Counted from the first letter of the stretch, positions 8,891-18,241 are shown. The stretch: DNA of 64,000 nucleotides from an uncultured bacterium (GCA_937949615.1 CALEDQ010000029.1:62001-126000), one strand, 5' to 3'. Numbers and translations are program-made. Notes: a model not told the origin generated them from the sequence alone.

Positions 8891-10243
8891 ATGGAAATAT
8901 CGACGAAGCCACCCAGTGGCATGCGCGACTTTCTGCCCGCCGAGCTGGTCAGAAGACGGCATGTCATCAATACCATTCAACAGACATACGAAAAATACGG
9001 CTTTGTTCCGGTCGAAACCCCTTCGATCGAAAATCTTAGCACCCTGCTCGGCAAATACGGTGACGAAGGCGATCAACTATTGTTCCGCATTCTGCATCGC
9101 CGCGACAAGCTGGCAAGGGCGCTTGAAAAAAACGAAGTAGAAGAAAAAGACCTCGGTGATCTCGGCCTGCGTTATGACCTGACCGTGCCGCTGGCACGGC
9201 TGGTAGCGAACAACCCGGATCTGCCGAAGTTTTTCAAGCGCTATCAGATTCAGCCGGTATGGCGGGCTGATCGCCCCGGCAAAGGGCGTTTTCGCGAATT
9301 TCTTCAGTGCGACGTCGACATAACCGGCAGCAAATCACTGCTGGCTGAAGCCGAAGTCTGCTCTGCCGTCTGCGAAGTTCTTCTGAAACTTGGTTTCAGC
9401 AATTTCGAAATTCACATAAATCACCGTCAGCTGCTGAAAAGTTTGATCAAAGCAGCCGGCATCAGTCTCGACAACGAAGGTAATGCTCTGGTTGCCGTCG
9501 ACAAACTCGATAAAATAGGGGTCGACGGCGTTGCCAAAGAACTGAGTCAACGCGGCATCAGCGAAGAGCAGACCCGCAACCTGCTGGCGCTGATTCAGAG
9601 ACCCTGCGGGCTCGACGAAGTCGGCGAACTGGAACGCCTAAAAGACGGACTGGCTACAGATTCTGAAGCTCTGGCAGCAATTCAGCAGCTTGCCGAACTC
9701 AGCGCTCTGCTGAAAAGCACTCCGGCCGCAGGCCACTTCAACATCGACGCTTCTCTTGCCCGTGGCCTCGGCTATTACACCGGCCCGATCTTCGAGATAC
9801 GCTCACCAGATTTCAGCGGCAGTCTTGGCGGTGGCGGGCGCTATGACGGCCTTATCGGCATGTTCAAAGGCAGCGAAATCCCGGCTGTCGGCTTTTCGAT
9901 CGGCTTTGAACGTCTGGTTCTCGTGCTCGAAGAAAAGGGGCTGTTCGGCCAGCTTGGCTGTGGCCCCGAAGTCATGATCTGCCACTTCGCTGACGTTTCT
10001 GACGCGAAGATTCTCGAAGCAGCCAACTGCCTGCGCGAAGCCGGCGTCAAAGTCGAGATCTACCCTGAAACCCCGAAACTCGGCAAGCAGATCGCCTATG
10101 CCGAAACTGCCGGCGCGGCTTATGCGGCCATAATCGGCGCAACCGAAGCCGAAAGCTGCACCCTGTCACTGAAAAATCTGGTGACCGGAGAACAGCAGAC
10201 ACTACCCTGGAAAGAAGCCGCCGCGCACATAAAAAAGCCCTGA
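8891..10243 (+). CDS. hisS: Histidine-tRNA ligase
   Basis: 450 residues. Class II aminoacyl-tRNA synthetase that charges tRNA-His. All three class II motifs are visible: motif 1 around GMRDFLPAE to VETPSIE, motif 2 as QPVWRADRPGKGRFREFLQCDVD, and motif 3 as VGFSIGFERLVLVLEE. The histidine-specific signatures appear as ARGLGYYTGPIFEI and GGGGRYDGLIGMF. A C-terminal anticodon-binding domain fills about 360-450. The ATG at 8891 gives MEISTKPPSGMRDFLP, the usual beginning of the family. A strong terminator follows. The 5' flank contains a short ORF that may couple translation. Confidence 0.96.
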   Translation: MEISTKPPSGMRDFLPAELVRRRHVINTIQQTYEKYGFVPVETPSIENLSTLLGKYGDEGDQLLFRILHRRDKLARALEKNEVEEKDLGDLGLRYDLTVPLARLVANNPDLPKFFKRYQIQPVWRADRPGKGRFREFLQCDVDITGSKSLLAEAEVCSAVCEVLLKLGFSNFEIHINHRQLLKSLIKAAGISLDNEGNALVAVDKLDKIGVDGVAKELSQRGISEEQTRNLLALIQRPCGLDEVGELERLKDGLATDSEALAAIQQLAELSALLKSTPAAGHFNIDASLARGLGYYTGPIFEIRSPDFSGSLGGGGRYDGLIGMFKGSEIPAVGFSIGFERLVLVLEEKGLFGQLGCGPEVMICHFADVSDAKILEAANCLREAGVKVEIYPETPKLGKQIAYAETAGAAYAAIIGATEAESCTLSLKNLVTGEQQTLPWKEAAAHIKKP

Positions 10244-10260
10244 ACTGATTCGACCAGAAA

Positions 10261-10299
10261 CCCGAAAAACATCTGTCAGCAGAGTTTTTCGGGTTTTTT
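10261..10299 (+). terminator. Rho-independent terminator after hisS
   Basis: Perfect 10-bp stem CCCGAAAAAC (10261-10270) with GTTTTTCGGG (10284-10293), 13-nt loop, then a T-rich tract. Confidence 0.9.
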
Positions 10300-10320
10300 A
10301 ATTTTTTTTACTGAAAAAGC

Positions 10321-10348
10321 TAAGGCATCGGGGGCAAACTTCCGATAG
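10321..10348 (+). promoter_or_regulatory. Sigma-28-like promoter for the 182-residue protein
   Basis: TAAG (10321-10324), 16-nt spacer, TCCGATAG (10341-10348). The -10 matches the flagellar sigma-28 core CCGATA; the -35 differs by one base from TAAA. Expected start of transcription is about 25 nt before the ATG, leaving room for the AGGAGG site. Confidence 0.5.
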
Positions 10349-10379
10349 GTATTGAAGAAAAGAAATCAGGAGGCAGCAA

Positions 10380-10928
10380 ATGAACGTCGGAAACTACAGT
10401 CAGTCGACTATTAATATCTTCAATGCCCGGCAGACCACCAGAAACAACGAATCAAAAATCAACCTCGAAGACGAAGACCGCCGCAATCGCGATACCGCCT
10501 TTAAACGCGACGATCTCGTAAGTCAATTCTGGAACATGACCGACTCGATGCCACGCGCCAATCAGGTTGACTTTGCCGCTTCAATCGTTGCCAATCGCAT
10601 CATGAAGCAGGGCATAACTGATGAAAACAAATCTTTCCTGCAGAATATCAGCAATCGTTTCTCACCCGAAGAAATCGGCAATCTCAAAACCAAGGTTCTC
10701 AATCACCCGTCGGTAAAAAATCAGAACAGCGGTGATGTAGAAGCCTTTCTGCAGGATTTTGACAAATTTCTCGCCAGTCAGGAAGGCGGCAACGGCGCCA
10801 CGACCCGAAAACAGCAGGTCAGCCCGCGTCTGCGCAATCCTGATGAAATTTTCTTTCAGACCACCCTCAAACACGAGGCCACTACAAAACCAACCATCGA
10901 CTTATATCGGGTGGCAGCCGCCGTCTGA
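10380..10928 (+). CDS. Small soluble protein, probably in the flagellar regulon
   Basis: 182 residues, no signal peptide or membrane segment, polar and Asn/Gln-rich, with a predicted helical middle (residues about 45-135, including WNMTDSMPRANQVDFAASIV and FSPEEIGNLKTKVL). I recognise no family. A perfect AGGAGG ribosome site sits 6 nt before the ATG, implying strong translation, and a sigma-28-like promoter lies just upstream. It converges on the flagellin cluster. A flagellar accessory, chaperone or secreted role would fit but is inference from the promoter and location. Confidence 0.7.
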   Translation: MNVGNYSQSTINIFNARQTTRNNESKINLEDEDRRNRDTAFKRDDLVSQFWNMTDSMPRANQVDFAASIVANRIMKQGITDENKSFLQNISNRFSPEEIGNLKTKVLNHPSVKNQNSGDVEAFLQDFDKFLASQEGGNGATTRKQQVSPRLRNPDEIFFQTTLKHEATTKPTIDLYRVAAAV

Positions 10929-10962
10929 TATTTCCTCTCCCTCTAATACGTCTTTGCTCTGT

Positions 10963-10990
10963 ATCGCCGGTTCGACCGGCGATTTTTTTT
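10963..10990 (+). terminator. Rho-independent terminator, convergent with flagellin 1
   Basis: Perfect 9-bp stem ATCGCCGGT / ACCGGCGAT around a TCG loop, then eight T residues on the plus strand. It terminates the 182-residue gene; read from the minus strand it has no U tract, so it would be weak for flagellin 1. Confidence 0.88.
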
Positions 10991-11003
10991 ATTCCCGAAC
11001 CGC

Positions 11004-13271
11004 TTATCTCAGCAGTGAAAGAATCCCCTGGGCGTTGCTGTTGGCCTGAGCGACCATGGCCTGAGCCGACTGCTGCATTACCTGATTGCGGGTAAATTCG
11101 ATCATTTCGCTGGCGATATCGGCATCTCTGATGATCGACTCTGAAGAACTGGCATTGGTGTGCATATTGCGCAGGTTGTTGATGGCATATTCAAGGCGGT
11201 TCTGGTAGGCACCGAGTTTGGCGCGTTCTGACGAAACCATGTCGATTGCCTTGTTGAGTCTGCCAAGAGCTCTTTCGGCACCTTCGACGGTGGTCATATC
11301 GAGGTTGTCGACACCAAGGGCTTTTGCAGTCATTTCTGAGAACGACACCTTCATCACTTCAGCCTGATTGGCGCCGATATGATACTGGTTATCGTTATCC
11401 TGAACGTGCATGCGGAAATTGGTATCGCCGGTTCCGGTTTTGCTGCCTTCAGTGATGCCGAAGTAGCGCATGAAGCTGGCCCCGGCAGAGGCTACTGAAC
11501 CGATTGCAGTTGAAGTCACAGATTTGATGCTGACGACGCTCGACCAGGCAACCCCTTCAGAAACATTGTTGCGACCGATCCTGGTCGAAGTGAAGACCAT
11601 GGCGTTATCGATCTGATCGACACGCACGGCGACTCCGGCATTCTGCAGATCGGCGTTGAACAGTGCCTGCATTTCGCTGAAACTGATCATATCGGCAACG
11701 GTGGCGACACCGGGTTCTACTGACATGGCATCGGCAAGAACGATGATGGTTGAATTGATGCTGTCACCGATTTCAAGAGCGGCAACATCGTTGTTGTTGA
11801 GATCAGGGCGGAAGCGGCTGAAACCCCACACGGTCTTATCAGTGTTTTTACTGCTGTCGACCGAACTGCCATAAACGCCATCTCTGAAACCGAGAACATT
11901 TGAAGGATGCGAGAAAGAGATCGTGATGCCATTACCGACAGTTGCTGCCACAGAGGCCGGGCGGGCATATTCGAGTCTGATTTCGCCATCAGAGACAGAG
12001 GCGCTGAGGCCGTTGATCGATATCGGACCGCTGGCAGTAGAAATCTGCATGTTGAAGCTGCGGGCAATGCCTTCGAGAGTGCTGTAACCACTGGCAACGA
12101 TCAGATTCATGGTCTGGCCACCGGCTTCAACGAGAATGCTTTCGGTCGCTGAGAAATAGAGGCCTTCTTCGAGACCGCGTGAACCGGCAATCTGAGCAGC
12201 CTGTGAATCAAATTGAATATCGATACCGCTCAGCAGACCTGAAGCGCGGTCGCAGTCGATCTGGGTGGTTCTGACGTTATTTTCGCGATCGGTGAGGGTA
12301 ACTTCGACAAGGTTATCTTTGGCGGCTCTGACAGTCGAGAAGCCGAGAGAATCGATCAGACCCTGCGGGCCGGCAAAGCTGACGCGGCCCTTTTCCCCGA
12401 TGAAACCTGAGTTTACTTCGAGATAGCCACCGAGACCGGTTACCAGAGTCTGAGCCGTGGCAATGACGCCGGCAGTCGAGCTGTTGATACCAAGACCTTC
12501 TTTATCGTCGACCATAACGGTCTGAATCTGCTGAGCCAGGTTATCGAGAGTGGTGTAGGCATCGATATAGACTTCGGCAGTGCGTGAATTGCCGTGCAGG
12601 GTCAGTGTCTGGGGTTCTTCGAGCTGAAAAACGCCGTTGGCATCGTAGAGCTGCGCGATGCTGAGCAGCATGGTGTCGCCCTTTGCCAGCTGATTGCTGT
12701 CGCGCAGCGTCATGATTTTGGTACGCTGCAGTTCAGCAGACCCGCCTGCAAGCAGAGCAAGACTGACCTGGTAATCACCGCCTTCGCTGGCAGCACCGAC
12801 CACCAGACCACGCGCCTGCGCTGAACTGGTACTGATAACGGCACTCTGACTGCCATCGAGCAGTTTTTTTGTATTGAATTCGGTATTGTGGGCAATGCGA
12901 TTGATATCGTCACGCAGCTGTACGACCTCTTTTTGAATTTCGAGACGATCGTTGCTGGTGAGCGTGTCGTTCGCTGACTGAATCGCCAGTTCACGCATGC
13001 GGTGCAGAATGCTGTGAGTTTCGTTAAGAGCGCCTTCAGCGGACTGAATCATCGAGATTCCGTCCTGGGCGTTCATGGTGGCCCGAGCCAGGCCACGTAC
13101 CTGCCGTCGAAGTTTTTCGCTTATGGTTAGGCCGGCGGCGTCATCGGCCGCACGGTTGATTCGCAAGCCAGAACTCAATCTTTCGACTGATTTTTCAAAC
13201 CGACCCGATACCCCGACCAGTTCACTGTATGCAGCGGTTGCCGGGATATTATGATTAACTCTAAGTGACAT
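11004..13271 (-). CDS. Flagellin 1 (755 aa, divergent subtype)
   Basis: Filament subunit exported by the flagellar type III apparatus. Residues 1-140 are the N-terminal D0/D1 domain (SGLRINRAADDAAGLTISEK; MNAQDGISMIQSAEGALNE; RMRELAIQSANDTLTSNDR), and the last 100 residues are the C-terminal D1/D0 domain ending in QAMVAQANSNAQGILSLLR. Between them are about 500 residues of variable surface domain with flagellin IN-type strands, against almost none in short flagellins. It differs from flagellins 2-5 in both ends (LTISEKLRRQVRGL instead of LAISEKMRRQIRGL; different final 20 residues) and so is a separate subtype. The ATG at 13271 sits behind a two-hairpin leader with the ribosome site in a loop. 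It is the last of the flagellin series in transcription direction. Confidence 0.95.
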   Translation of the reverse strand: MSLRVNHNIPATAAYSELVGVSGRFEKSVERLSSGLRINRAADDAAGLTISEKLRRQVRGLARATMNAQDGISMIQSAEGALNETHSILHRMRELAIQSANDTLTSNDRLEIQKEVVQLRDDINRIAHNTEFNTKKLLDGSQSAVISTSSAQARGLVVGAASEGGDYQVSLALLAGGSAELQRTKIMTLRDSNQLAKGDTMLLSIAQLYDANGVFQLEEPQTLTLHGNSRTAEVYIDAYTTLDNLAQQIQTVMVDDKEGLGINSSTAGVIATAQTLVTGLGGYLEVNSGFIGEKGRVSFAGPQGLIDSLGFSTVRAAKDNLVEVTLTDRENNVRTTQIDCDRASGLLSGIDIQFDSQAAQIAGSRGLEEGLYFSATESILVEAGGQTMNLIVASGYSTLEGIARSFNMQISTASGPISINGLSASVSDGEIRLEYARPASVAATVGNGITISFSHPSNVLGFRDGVYGSSVDSSKNTDKTVWGFSRFRPDLNNNDVAALEIGDSINSTIIVLADAMSVEPGVATVADMISFSEMQALFNADLQNAGVAVRVDQIDNAMVFTSTRIGRNNVSEGVAWSSVVSIKSVTSTAIGSVASAGASFMRYFGITEGSKTGTGDTNFRMHVQDNDNQYHIGANQAEVMKVSFSEMTAKALGVDNLDMTTVEGAERALGRLNKAIDMVSSERAKLGAYQNRLEYAINNLRNMHTNASSSESIIRDADIASEMIEFTRNQVMQQSAQAMVAQANSNAQGILSLLR

Positions 13272-13314
13272 ATTGATTCCTCCTTGAATCTGATGTTTCG
13301 CGCGTCCCTGCGCG
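13272..13314 (-). promoter_or_regulatory. Two-hairpin CsrA-type leader of flagellin 1
   Basis: In the mRNA, GAUUC-AAGGAG-GAAUC (13290 to 13275) is a perfect 5-bp stem with the Shine-Dalgarno sequence in its loop, immediately before AUAUG-type spacing to the start. Ten nt further upstream CGCG-CAGGGA-CGCG (13314 to 13301) forms a second hairpin with AGGGA in its loop. GGA in a loop (ANGGA) is the CsrA recognition pattern. Confidence 0.65.
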
Positions 13315-13453
13315 AGCGGCTCACAAGCACTCCAGAAGATTCAGTTGTCAGTTAATTACCCGGTAAACACACCTCCGCAGATTTATGCCGTAACTGTAGT
13401 TACAGCAGCTTTTCTTACGGCAGGTACAGCAGTTTTTTTAATGATTCTAAAGC

Positions 13454-13488
13454 AAAAAAGTCGCCCCGTTTCCGGGGCAACTTTTTTT
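13454..13488 (-). terminator. Bidirectional terminator after flagellin 2
   Basis: GCCCCG-TTTC-CGGGGC core extended by AAAAAAGT and ACTTTTTTT on the two sides with one mismatch; on the minus strand it ends in a run of U, 25 bases after the flagellin 2 stop. The rest of the 13315-13453 spacer shows no gene. Confidence 0.88.
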
Positions 13489-13514
13489 GAGCTGCGTTCG
13501 AGTCTTGCGTCTGC

Positions 13515-15740
13515 TTATTTGAGCAGCTGCAGAACTCCCTGAGGCACCATGTTAGCCTGAGCCAGCATGGCGGTGCCAGACTGAGAAATGATCTGATTTC
13601 TGGTGAACTCGATCATTTCGAGTGCGATATCGGCGTCTCTGATGCGCGATTCAGACGCGGTCAGATTGCTGTGAGTGCTTCTCAGGTTGTTGATGGCAAA
13701 TTCGAGACGATTCTGGAACGAACCAAGTTTCGAACGTTCGGACGAAACCTTGTCGATTGCCGAGTTGATGCGTGCCAGGCCTTCCTGAGCTTTATCAACC
13801 GTTGTCAGGTCGACAGATTCGACACCCAGGGCCTCAGCCGACATGTTACCGATATTGATGCCCATCGTCTGACCTTCATCGCCACCAATCTGGAACTGAG
13901 CATTGTTATTGATGACATGCATCCTGAAGTTGGTATCGCCGGCACCCTTGACCGTGCCTTCTGACACACCAAGCTTATTGCCAAGGAACAGCTCATCAGA
14001 AGCTGCGCCATTGAGAGCGAAAGTCACCATGCTGGTAAACGCTGCAGCGTTGTCGTTATGCTGCTTACCAACCCGTGTCGAGGTAAAGGCCATCGCTGCG
14101 CCAACCTGATCGACACGCAATGCGATGGTATGAGTTTTGAATTCTCCCATTGCCGCAACGTAGAAGTCGACGAACGAAATCATGTCAGCAACCGAAACAT
14201 CCGTCTGCAGTGTTATAACGACAGTAGCATTGGTTATACCATCACCGATAAGCATGTCAACGCCACCGGCAGCTGTTGCCATATACTGACTGAAGCCCCA
14301 TTCAACCTCGTTCATGTCTTTTTGGCCATCAACAAAACCACTGTAGGTTCCTTCGATCAGGCCGAGATAGGCCGCGTCTTGAGTCACACCGCTTATGGTC
14401 ACGGTATTCGCCACTGTGGATGAAGCAGACTGTGGTTTTTCGAAGCTGATACGTAATTCACCTTCGACGACAGCAGCACTCAAGCCTTCTGCGCTGGCTT
14501 CGTCAATTTCATTGTTTATATGGCGGGCAAGGGCTTCCATACTCCAGAGACCAACATCGAGTGCAACTGTTACTTCGATGCCATTAGCGCTGATTATAAA
14601 CTGCGAACCAGCATTGGTTATGCGAACGCCCTGTTCAAGTCCTTGAGTACCGGCAATCTGAGCAGCCTGTGAATCGAACTTGACATCGATGCCGTTAAGC
14701 AGAGACGATGCCACATTACCTTCAGTATTAACGGTTCTGACGTTACCGAAGCTGTCACGCAGAGTCACTTTTACACGGTTTTCGACTGCTTCACGGTTAA
14801 CACTCACCCCAAGAGCATCGAGAACTTTCTGGTCTGAGGAAAGGGTGATCGTGCCCGGGCTACCGATGCTGCCCGAAGTGATCTGCAGATAACCACCCAG
14901 ACCGGCAACACCGGTCTGAACGGTATTCACCGTCGCGACCTTAGAGTTCTGAATGTCGAGACCGCTTTTGCTGACCATGGCGTTCTGCAGTTCAGCAGCA
15001 AGATTATCAAGACTCATCTGGCCGTCGAGATTAACTGTAGCAGTATTACCATTGCCGTTGAGAGTAAGTGCCTGAGGTGTTCCCAGAGCAAAGACGCCAT
15101 TGGCATCGTAGAATTGAGCGATACTCTGCAACTGTGTACCACCGTCGGCAATCTTGCCATCTTCGCCATGAATGGTGAAGATCTGCGAGCGCTGCATTTC
15201 GGCAATACCGGAGCGCAGCAGTTCAAGGTCTACTTCATAATCACCACCCGAGCCCTGCACTGAACCGTTTACCAGGCCGTTTACCGAACCTGAACTGGCG
15301 CTTATCAAAGCGGTCTGGCTGCCATCGAGCAGCTTTTTGGTGTTAAACTCGGTATTTCTCGAAATGCGGTTCAAATCATCTTTCAGCTGATTGACTTCCT
15401 TCTGAATTTCGAGGCGGTCATTGCTGGTGAGAGTATCGTTCGACGACTGAATCGCAAGTTCGCGCATGCGCTGCAGAATGCTGTGGGATTCACCCAAAGC
15501 GCCCTCAGCGGTCTGAATCATCGAAATACCATCCTGAGCGTTAAGAATCGCACGGCTCAAACCTCTGATCTGCCGGCGCATCTTTTCGCTGATTGCCAGG
15601 CCGGCGGCATCATCAGCAGCGCTGTTGATTCGCATACCCGAGCTAAGCTTCTGAATCGATTTTTCGAGACGAGAAGCGGTTTGACTGACACTACCATAGG
15701 TACTTATAGACAACACATTCTGATTTATACGTAACGACAT
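13515..15740 (-). CDS. Flagellin 2 (741 aa)
   Basis: Flagellar filament subunit of the majority subtype in this locus. The N-terminal 140 residues (SSGMRINSAADDAAGLAISE, RAILNAQDGISMIQTAEGAL) and the last 95 (IEFTRNQIISQSGTAMLAQA and PQGVLQLLK) are almost identical to flagellins 3-5, while residues about 150-630 vary. The middle includes SQAAQIAGTQGLEQG, a GLSAAVVEGELRISF strand pair, and MHVINNNAQFQIGGDEGQTM, the usual flagellin motif that leads back to the D1 helices. The ATG at 15740 follows a two-hairpin leader. A terminator follows, so it is at least partly an independent unit. No FliC-type Cys, glycosylation gene or methylase is adjacent. Confidence 0.95.
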   Translation of the reverse strand: MSLRINQNVLSISTYGSVSQTASRLEKSIQKLSSGMRINSAADDAAGLAISEKMRRQIRGLSRAILNAQDGISMIQTAEGALGESHSILQRMRELAIQSSNDTLTSNDRLEIQKEVNQLKDDLNRISRNTEFNTKKLLDGSQTALISASSGSVNGLVNGSVQGSGGDYEVDLELLRSGIAEMQRSQIFTIHGEDGKIADGGTQLQSIAQFYDANGVFALGTPQALTLNGNGNTATVNLDGQMSLDNLAAELQNAMVSKSGLDIQNSKVATVNTVQTGVAGLGGYLQITSGSIGSPGTITLSSDQKVLDALGVSVNREAVENRVKVTLRDSFGNVRTVNTEGNVASSLLNGIDVKFDSQAAQIAGTQGLEQGVRITNAGSQFIISANGIEVTVALDVGLWSMEALARHINNEIDEASAEGLSAAVVEGELRISFEKPQSASSTVANTVTISGVTQDAAYLGLIEGTYSGFVDGQKDMNEVEWGFSQYMATAAGGVDMLIGDGITNATVVITLQTDVSVADMISFVDFYVAAMGEFKTHTIALRVDQVGAAMAFTSTRVGKQHNDNAAAFTSMVTFALNGAASDELFLGNKLGVSEGTVKGAGDTNFRMHVINNNAQFQIGGDEGQTMGINIGNMSAEALGVESVDLTTVDKAQEGLARINSAIDKVSSERSKLGSFQNRLEFAINNLRSTHSNLTASESRIRDADIALEMIEFTRNQIISQSGTAMLAQANMVPQGVLQLLK

Positions 15741-15788
15741 AGTAGATTCCTCCTTGAATCAACCTTTTGAATTGGCACATCCATGCGC
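15741..15788 (-). promoter_or_regulatory. Two-hairpin CsrA-type leader of flagellin 2
   Basis: Perfect stem GAUUC-AAGGAG-GAAUC (15760 to 15745) around the ribosome site, and upstream GCGCA-UGGA-UGUGC (15788 to 15775), a 5-bp stem with one G-U pair and the tetraloop UGGA. Confidence 0.65.
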
Positions 15789-15859
15789 TGAAACCAGACT
15801 ACGGAAACCTCACCCCTTCCCTTGCAGTTATCAGATTTATTTTCCTTATTTTGGTTCGG

Positions 15860-15906
15860 ACCGGTCTTCTTCTACCGCTGTTGTTCAGCAGCAGAAGAAG
15901 ACTGGA
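15860..15906 (-). terminator. Long hairpin after flagellin 3
   Basis: A nearly perfect stem of about 18 bp (GGTCTTCTTCT...CGCTG against CAGC...AGAAGAAGACT) with loop TTGTT, about 20-65 bases past the flagellin 3 stop. It lacks a proper U tract, so it may be a processing or stabilising hairpin and not a true terminator. Confidence 0.5.
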
Positions 15907-15925
15907 ACGGTTATTTCAAATATCA

Positions 15926-18193
15926 TCAGCCGAGAAGCTGAAGAACACCCTGCGGTACCATGTTGGCCTGAGCCAGCATTGCTGTGCCTGACTGCGAAAC
16001 AATCTGATTGCGTGTGAACTCGATCATTTCCATCGCGATATCAGCGTCTCTGATACGTGATTCAGCAGATGTCAGGTTACTGTGAGTATTGCGCAGGTTG
16101 TTGATCGCGAATTCTAGGCGGTTCTGGAACGAGCCAAGTTTCGATCTTTCGGCAGAAACCGTGTCAATTGCCTTGTTGACATAGGCGAGAGCTTTCTGCG
16201 CCCCATCGACGGTTGTCAGGTCGACATTCGACACTCCCAGCGCCTCAGCCGACATGTTACCCATCGAAATTGCCATACTCTGGCCCTGGTCACCACCGAT
16301 CTGGAACTGCGGAGTATTGTCAACGACGTGCATTCTGAAGTTGGCATCGCCAAAGCCCTTAACTGTGCCCTCTTTTAGACCAAACATGTTCTGCATATAG
16401 GTAGTGATCGTAGAAGTCATAACCAATGAGACCATGCTCGTATAGGCAGCAGCGTTGTCATTATGCTGTGTACCCACACGCAACGATGTAAAGGCCATTG
16501 CACCACCGTGCTGGTCAATTCTTATCGCAACACTGGCAGTCTCGAGAATGGTATTGGCAGAAGCCTGGAACAGTCTGAAAGATTTCATGTCGGCAGTGGT
16601 TTCGTCACCGGCACCAAGAACAACAGAGATGATTGTTATCTGTGCTGATTCAATACCATCCTGAACAGTTATGACTATAGTGTCACCAGCATTGAGAGAG
16701 GTGTATTTGGCAGTGTTGACGAACATGCTGTAACCCCATTCAACCTTGCTGGTATCTTTCGAACCATCGACAAAGCCGCTGAACAAGCCATTTACGAAAC
16801 CAAGAGTCGAATTGCTGGCGCCGGTAAGAGTAATCGAAGTGGCAAGGCTGCTGGCGGCACTGACCGGTTTTTCGTATGAAAGTCTTATTTCACCTTCAAC
16901 CACTGAAGCACTCAAGCCCTGCAAATCACTGGCACCACCGGCAATTGCAGTTTCAATCTGAGAATTAAGACTTCTTGCCAGGCCATCCATTGTCCAGTAG
17001 CCAGAAGCAATGGCCACAATAACATTGTCGGCACCAACCGCAAGAGTAAAGCTTTCGCCACCAACTGCGGTAATCTTAAGGCCGGCTTCAAGCCCAGACG
17101 TACCTGCCATCTGGGCTGACTGAGATCCGAACTTGACATCCATGCCGTTCAAGAGGCCGGTAACCGTATCAGACTCTGTCTTAACCGTTTTTACGTTGCC
17201 AAAGCCATCCCTGGTAGTCATCGAAATTCGGCTGTTTTCGGCCTCACGACTTATCGACAGGCCAAGAGCATCGATAACCTTCTGGTCGCCAGAGAACGAA
17301 ATTGAACCATTTTCGCCGATATAGCCCGAAGTTATCTCGATGTAACCACCAAGACCGGCAACCCTTGTCTGAACAGTATTTACCGTGGCAACTCGCGAGT
17401 TTTCGATATTCAGGCCACTTTTGCTTACCAGGGCATTCTGAATCTCTGCGGCAAGGTTATCAAGACTCATCTGGCCATCGAGCGTAATTTCTACCGTGCG
17501 GCCGTTACCATTCAAACTCAGCTTTTGAGGCGTTCCAAGAACAAAGACACCGTTGGAATCATAGAACTGGGTAATGCTCTGCAGCTGTGTTCCACCATCA
17601 GCAAGAGTTCCAGAATCGCCCTTGACAGTCAAAAGCTGTGAAGTCTGCATTTCTGAAATCCCGCCGCGCAACAGGTCTATCTGAACATTGTAGTCCCCGG
17701 CAGATCCGTTCAAAGAACCGGTTACCAGACCCTGAACCGACCCTGAACTTGCACTGACCAGCGCCGTCTGGCTGCCATCGAGAAGCTTTTTCGTATTGAA
17801 CTCGGTATTTCGCGATATACGGTTCAGGTCATCCTTGAGCTGAACGACCTCCTTCTGGATTTCCAGTCGATCATTGCTGGTCAGAGTGTCATTCGAAGCC
17901 TGAATCGCGAGTTCACGCATACGCTGCAGAATGCTGTGTGACTCATTGAGCGCACCTTCAGCCGTCTGTATCATGGAAATGCCGTCTTGAGCATTCAGCA
18001 CTGCCCGACTCAAACCACGGATCTGTCTGCGCATTTTTTCACTGATCGCCAGACCGGCAGCATCATCTGCCGCAGAGTTGATACGCATACCTGAACTCAG
18101 CTTGGCAATTGATTTTTCCAGTCTTGAAGCAGTCTGTGAAACAGTGTTGTATGTTGAAATCGAAAGAGCGTTTTGATTGATTCTTAATGACAT
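15926..18193 (-). CDS. Flagellin 3 (755 aa)
   Basis: Flagellar filament subunit. I place the start at the ATG at 18193 (MSLRINQNALSISTYN), the same position as in the other flagellins, rather than the upstream in-frame codon at 18229 that would translate through the leader hairpin. Both ends match flagellins 2, 4 and 5 (SSGMRINSAADDAAGLAISE; TAMLAQANMVPQGVLQLLG). The variable middle has its own sequence, with SQSAQMAGTSGLEAG and MHVVDNTPQFQIGGDQGQSM. About 510 bases separate it from flagellin 4 upstream. Confidence 0.95.
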   Translation of the reverse strand: MSLRINQNALSISTYNTVSQTASRLEKSIAKLSSGMRINSAADDAAGLAISEKMRRQIRGLSRAVLNAQDGISMIQTAEGALNESHSILQRMRELAIQASNDTLTSNDRLEIQKEVVQLKDDLNRISRNTEFNTKKLLDGSQTALVSASSGSVQGLVTGSLNGSAGDYNVQIDLLRGGISEMQTSQLLTVKGDSGTLADGGTQLQSITQFYDSNGVFVLGTPQKLSLNGNGRTVEITLDGQMSLDNLAAEIQNALVSKSGLNIENSRVATVNTVQTRVAGLGGYIEITSGYIGENGSISFSGDQKVIDALGLSISREAENSRISMTTRDGFGNVKTVKTESDTVTGLLNGMDVKFGSQSAQMAGTSGLEAGLKITAVGGESFTLAVGADNVIVAIASGYWTMDGLARSLNSQIETAIAGGASDLQGLSASVVEGEIRLSYEKPVSAASSLATSITLTGASNSTLGFVNGLFSGFVDGSKDTSKVEWGYSMFVNTAKYTSLNAGDTIVITVQDGIESAQITIISVVLGAGDETTADMKSFRLFQASANTILETASVAIRIDQHGGAMAFTSLRVGTQHNDNAAAYTSMVSLVMTSTITTYMQNMFGLKEGTVKGFGDANFRMHVVDNTPQFQIGGDQGQSMAISMGNMSAEALGVSNVDLTTVDGAQKALAYVNKAIDTVSAERSKLGSFQNRLEFAINNLRNTHSNLTSAESRIRDADIAMEMIEFTRNQIVSQSGTAMLAQANMVPQGVLQLLG

Positions 18194-18241
18194 AATGATT
18201 CCTCCATGAACCAATATTTTTCCGGGCACATCCCTGCACCC
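18194..18241 (-). promoter_or_regulatory. Two-hairpin CsrA-type leader of flagellin 3
   Basis: GGUUC-AUGGAG-GAAUC (18213 to 18198, one G-U pair) holds the ribosome site in its loop. Upstream, GGGUGCA-GGGA-UGUGCCC (18241 to 18224) is a 7-bp stem with two G-U pairs and loop GGGA. Although the bases differ from the other leaders, pairing is kept by G-U or compensating changes, which supports a selected RNA structure. Confidence 0.68.

Noticed and set aside
8636..9076. N-terminal extension of the pyrophosphatase to 350 residues
   Set aside because: It would run antisense through the start of hisS; the ATG at 8635 has AGGA at good spacing and gives the normal family length.
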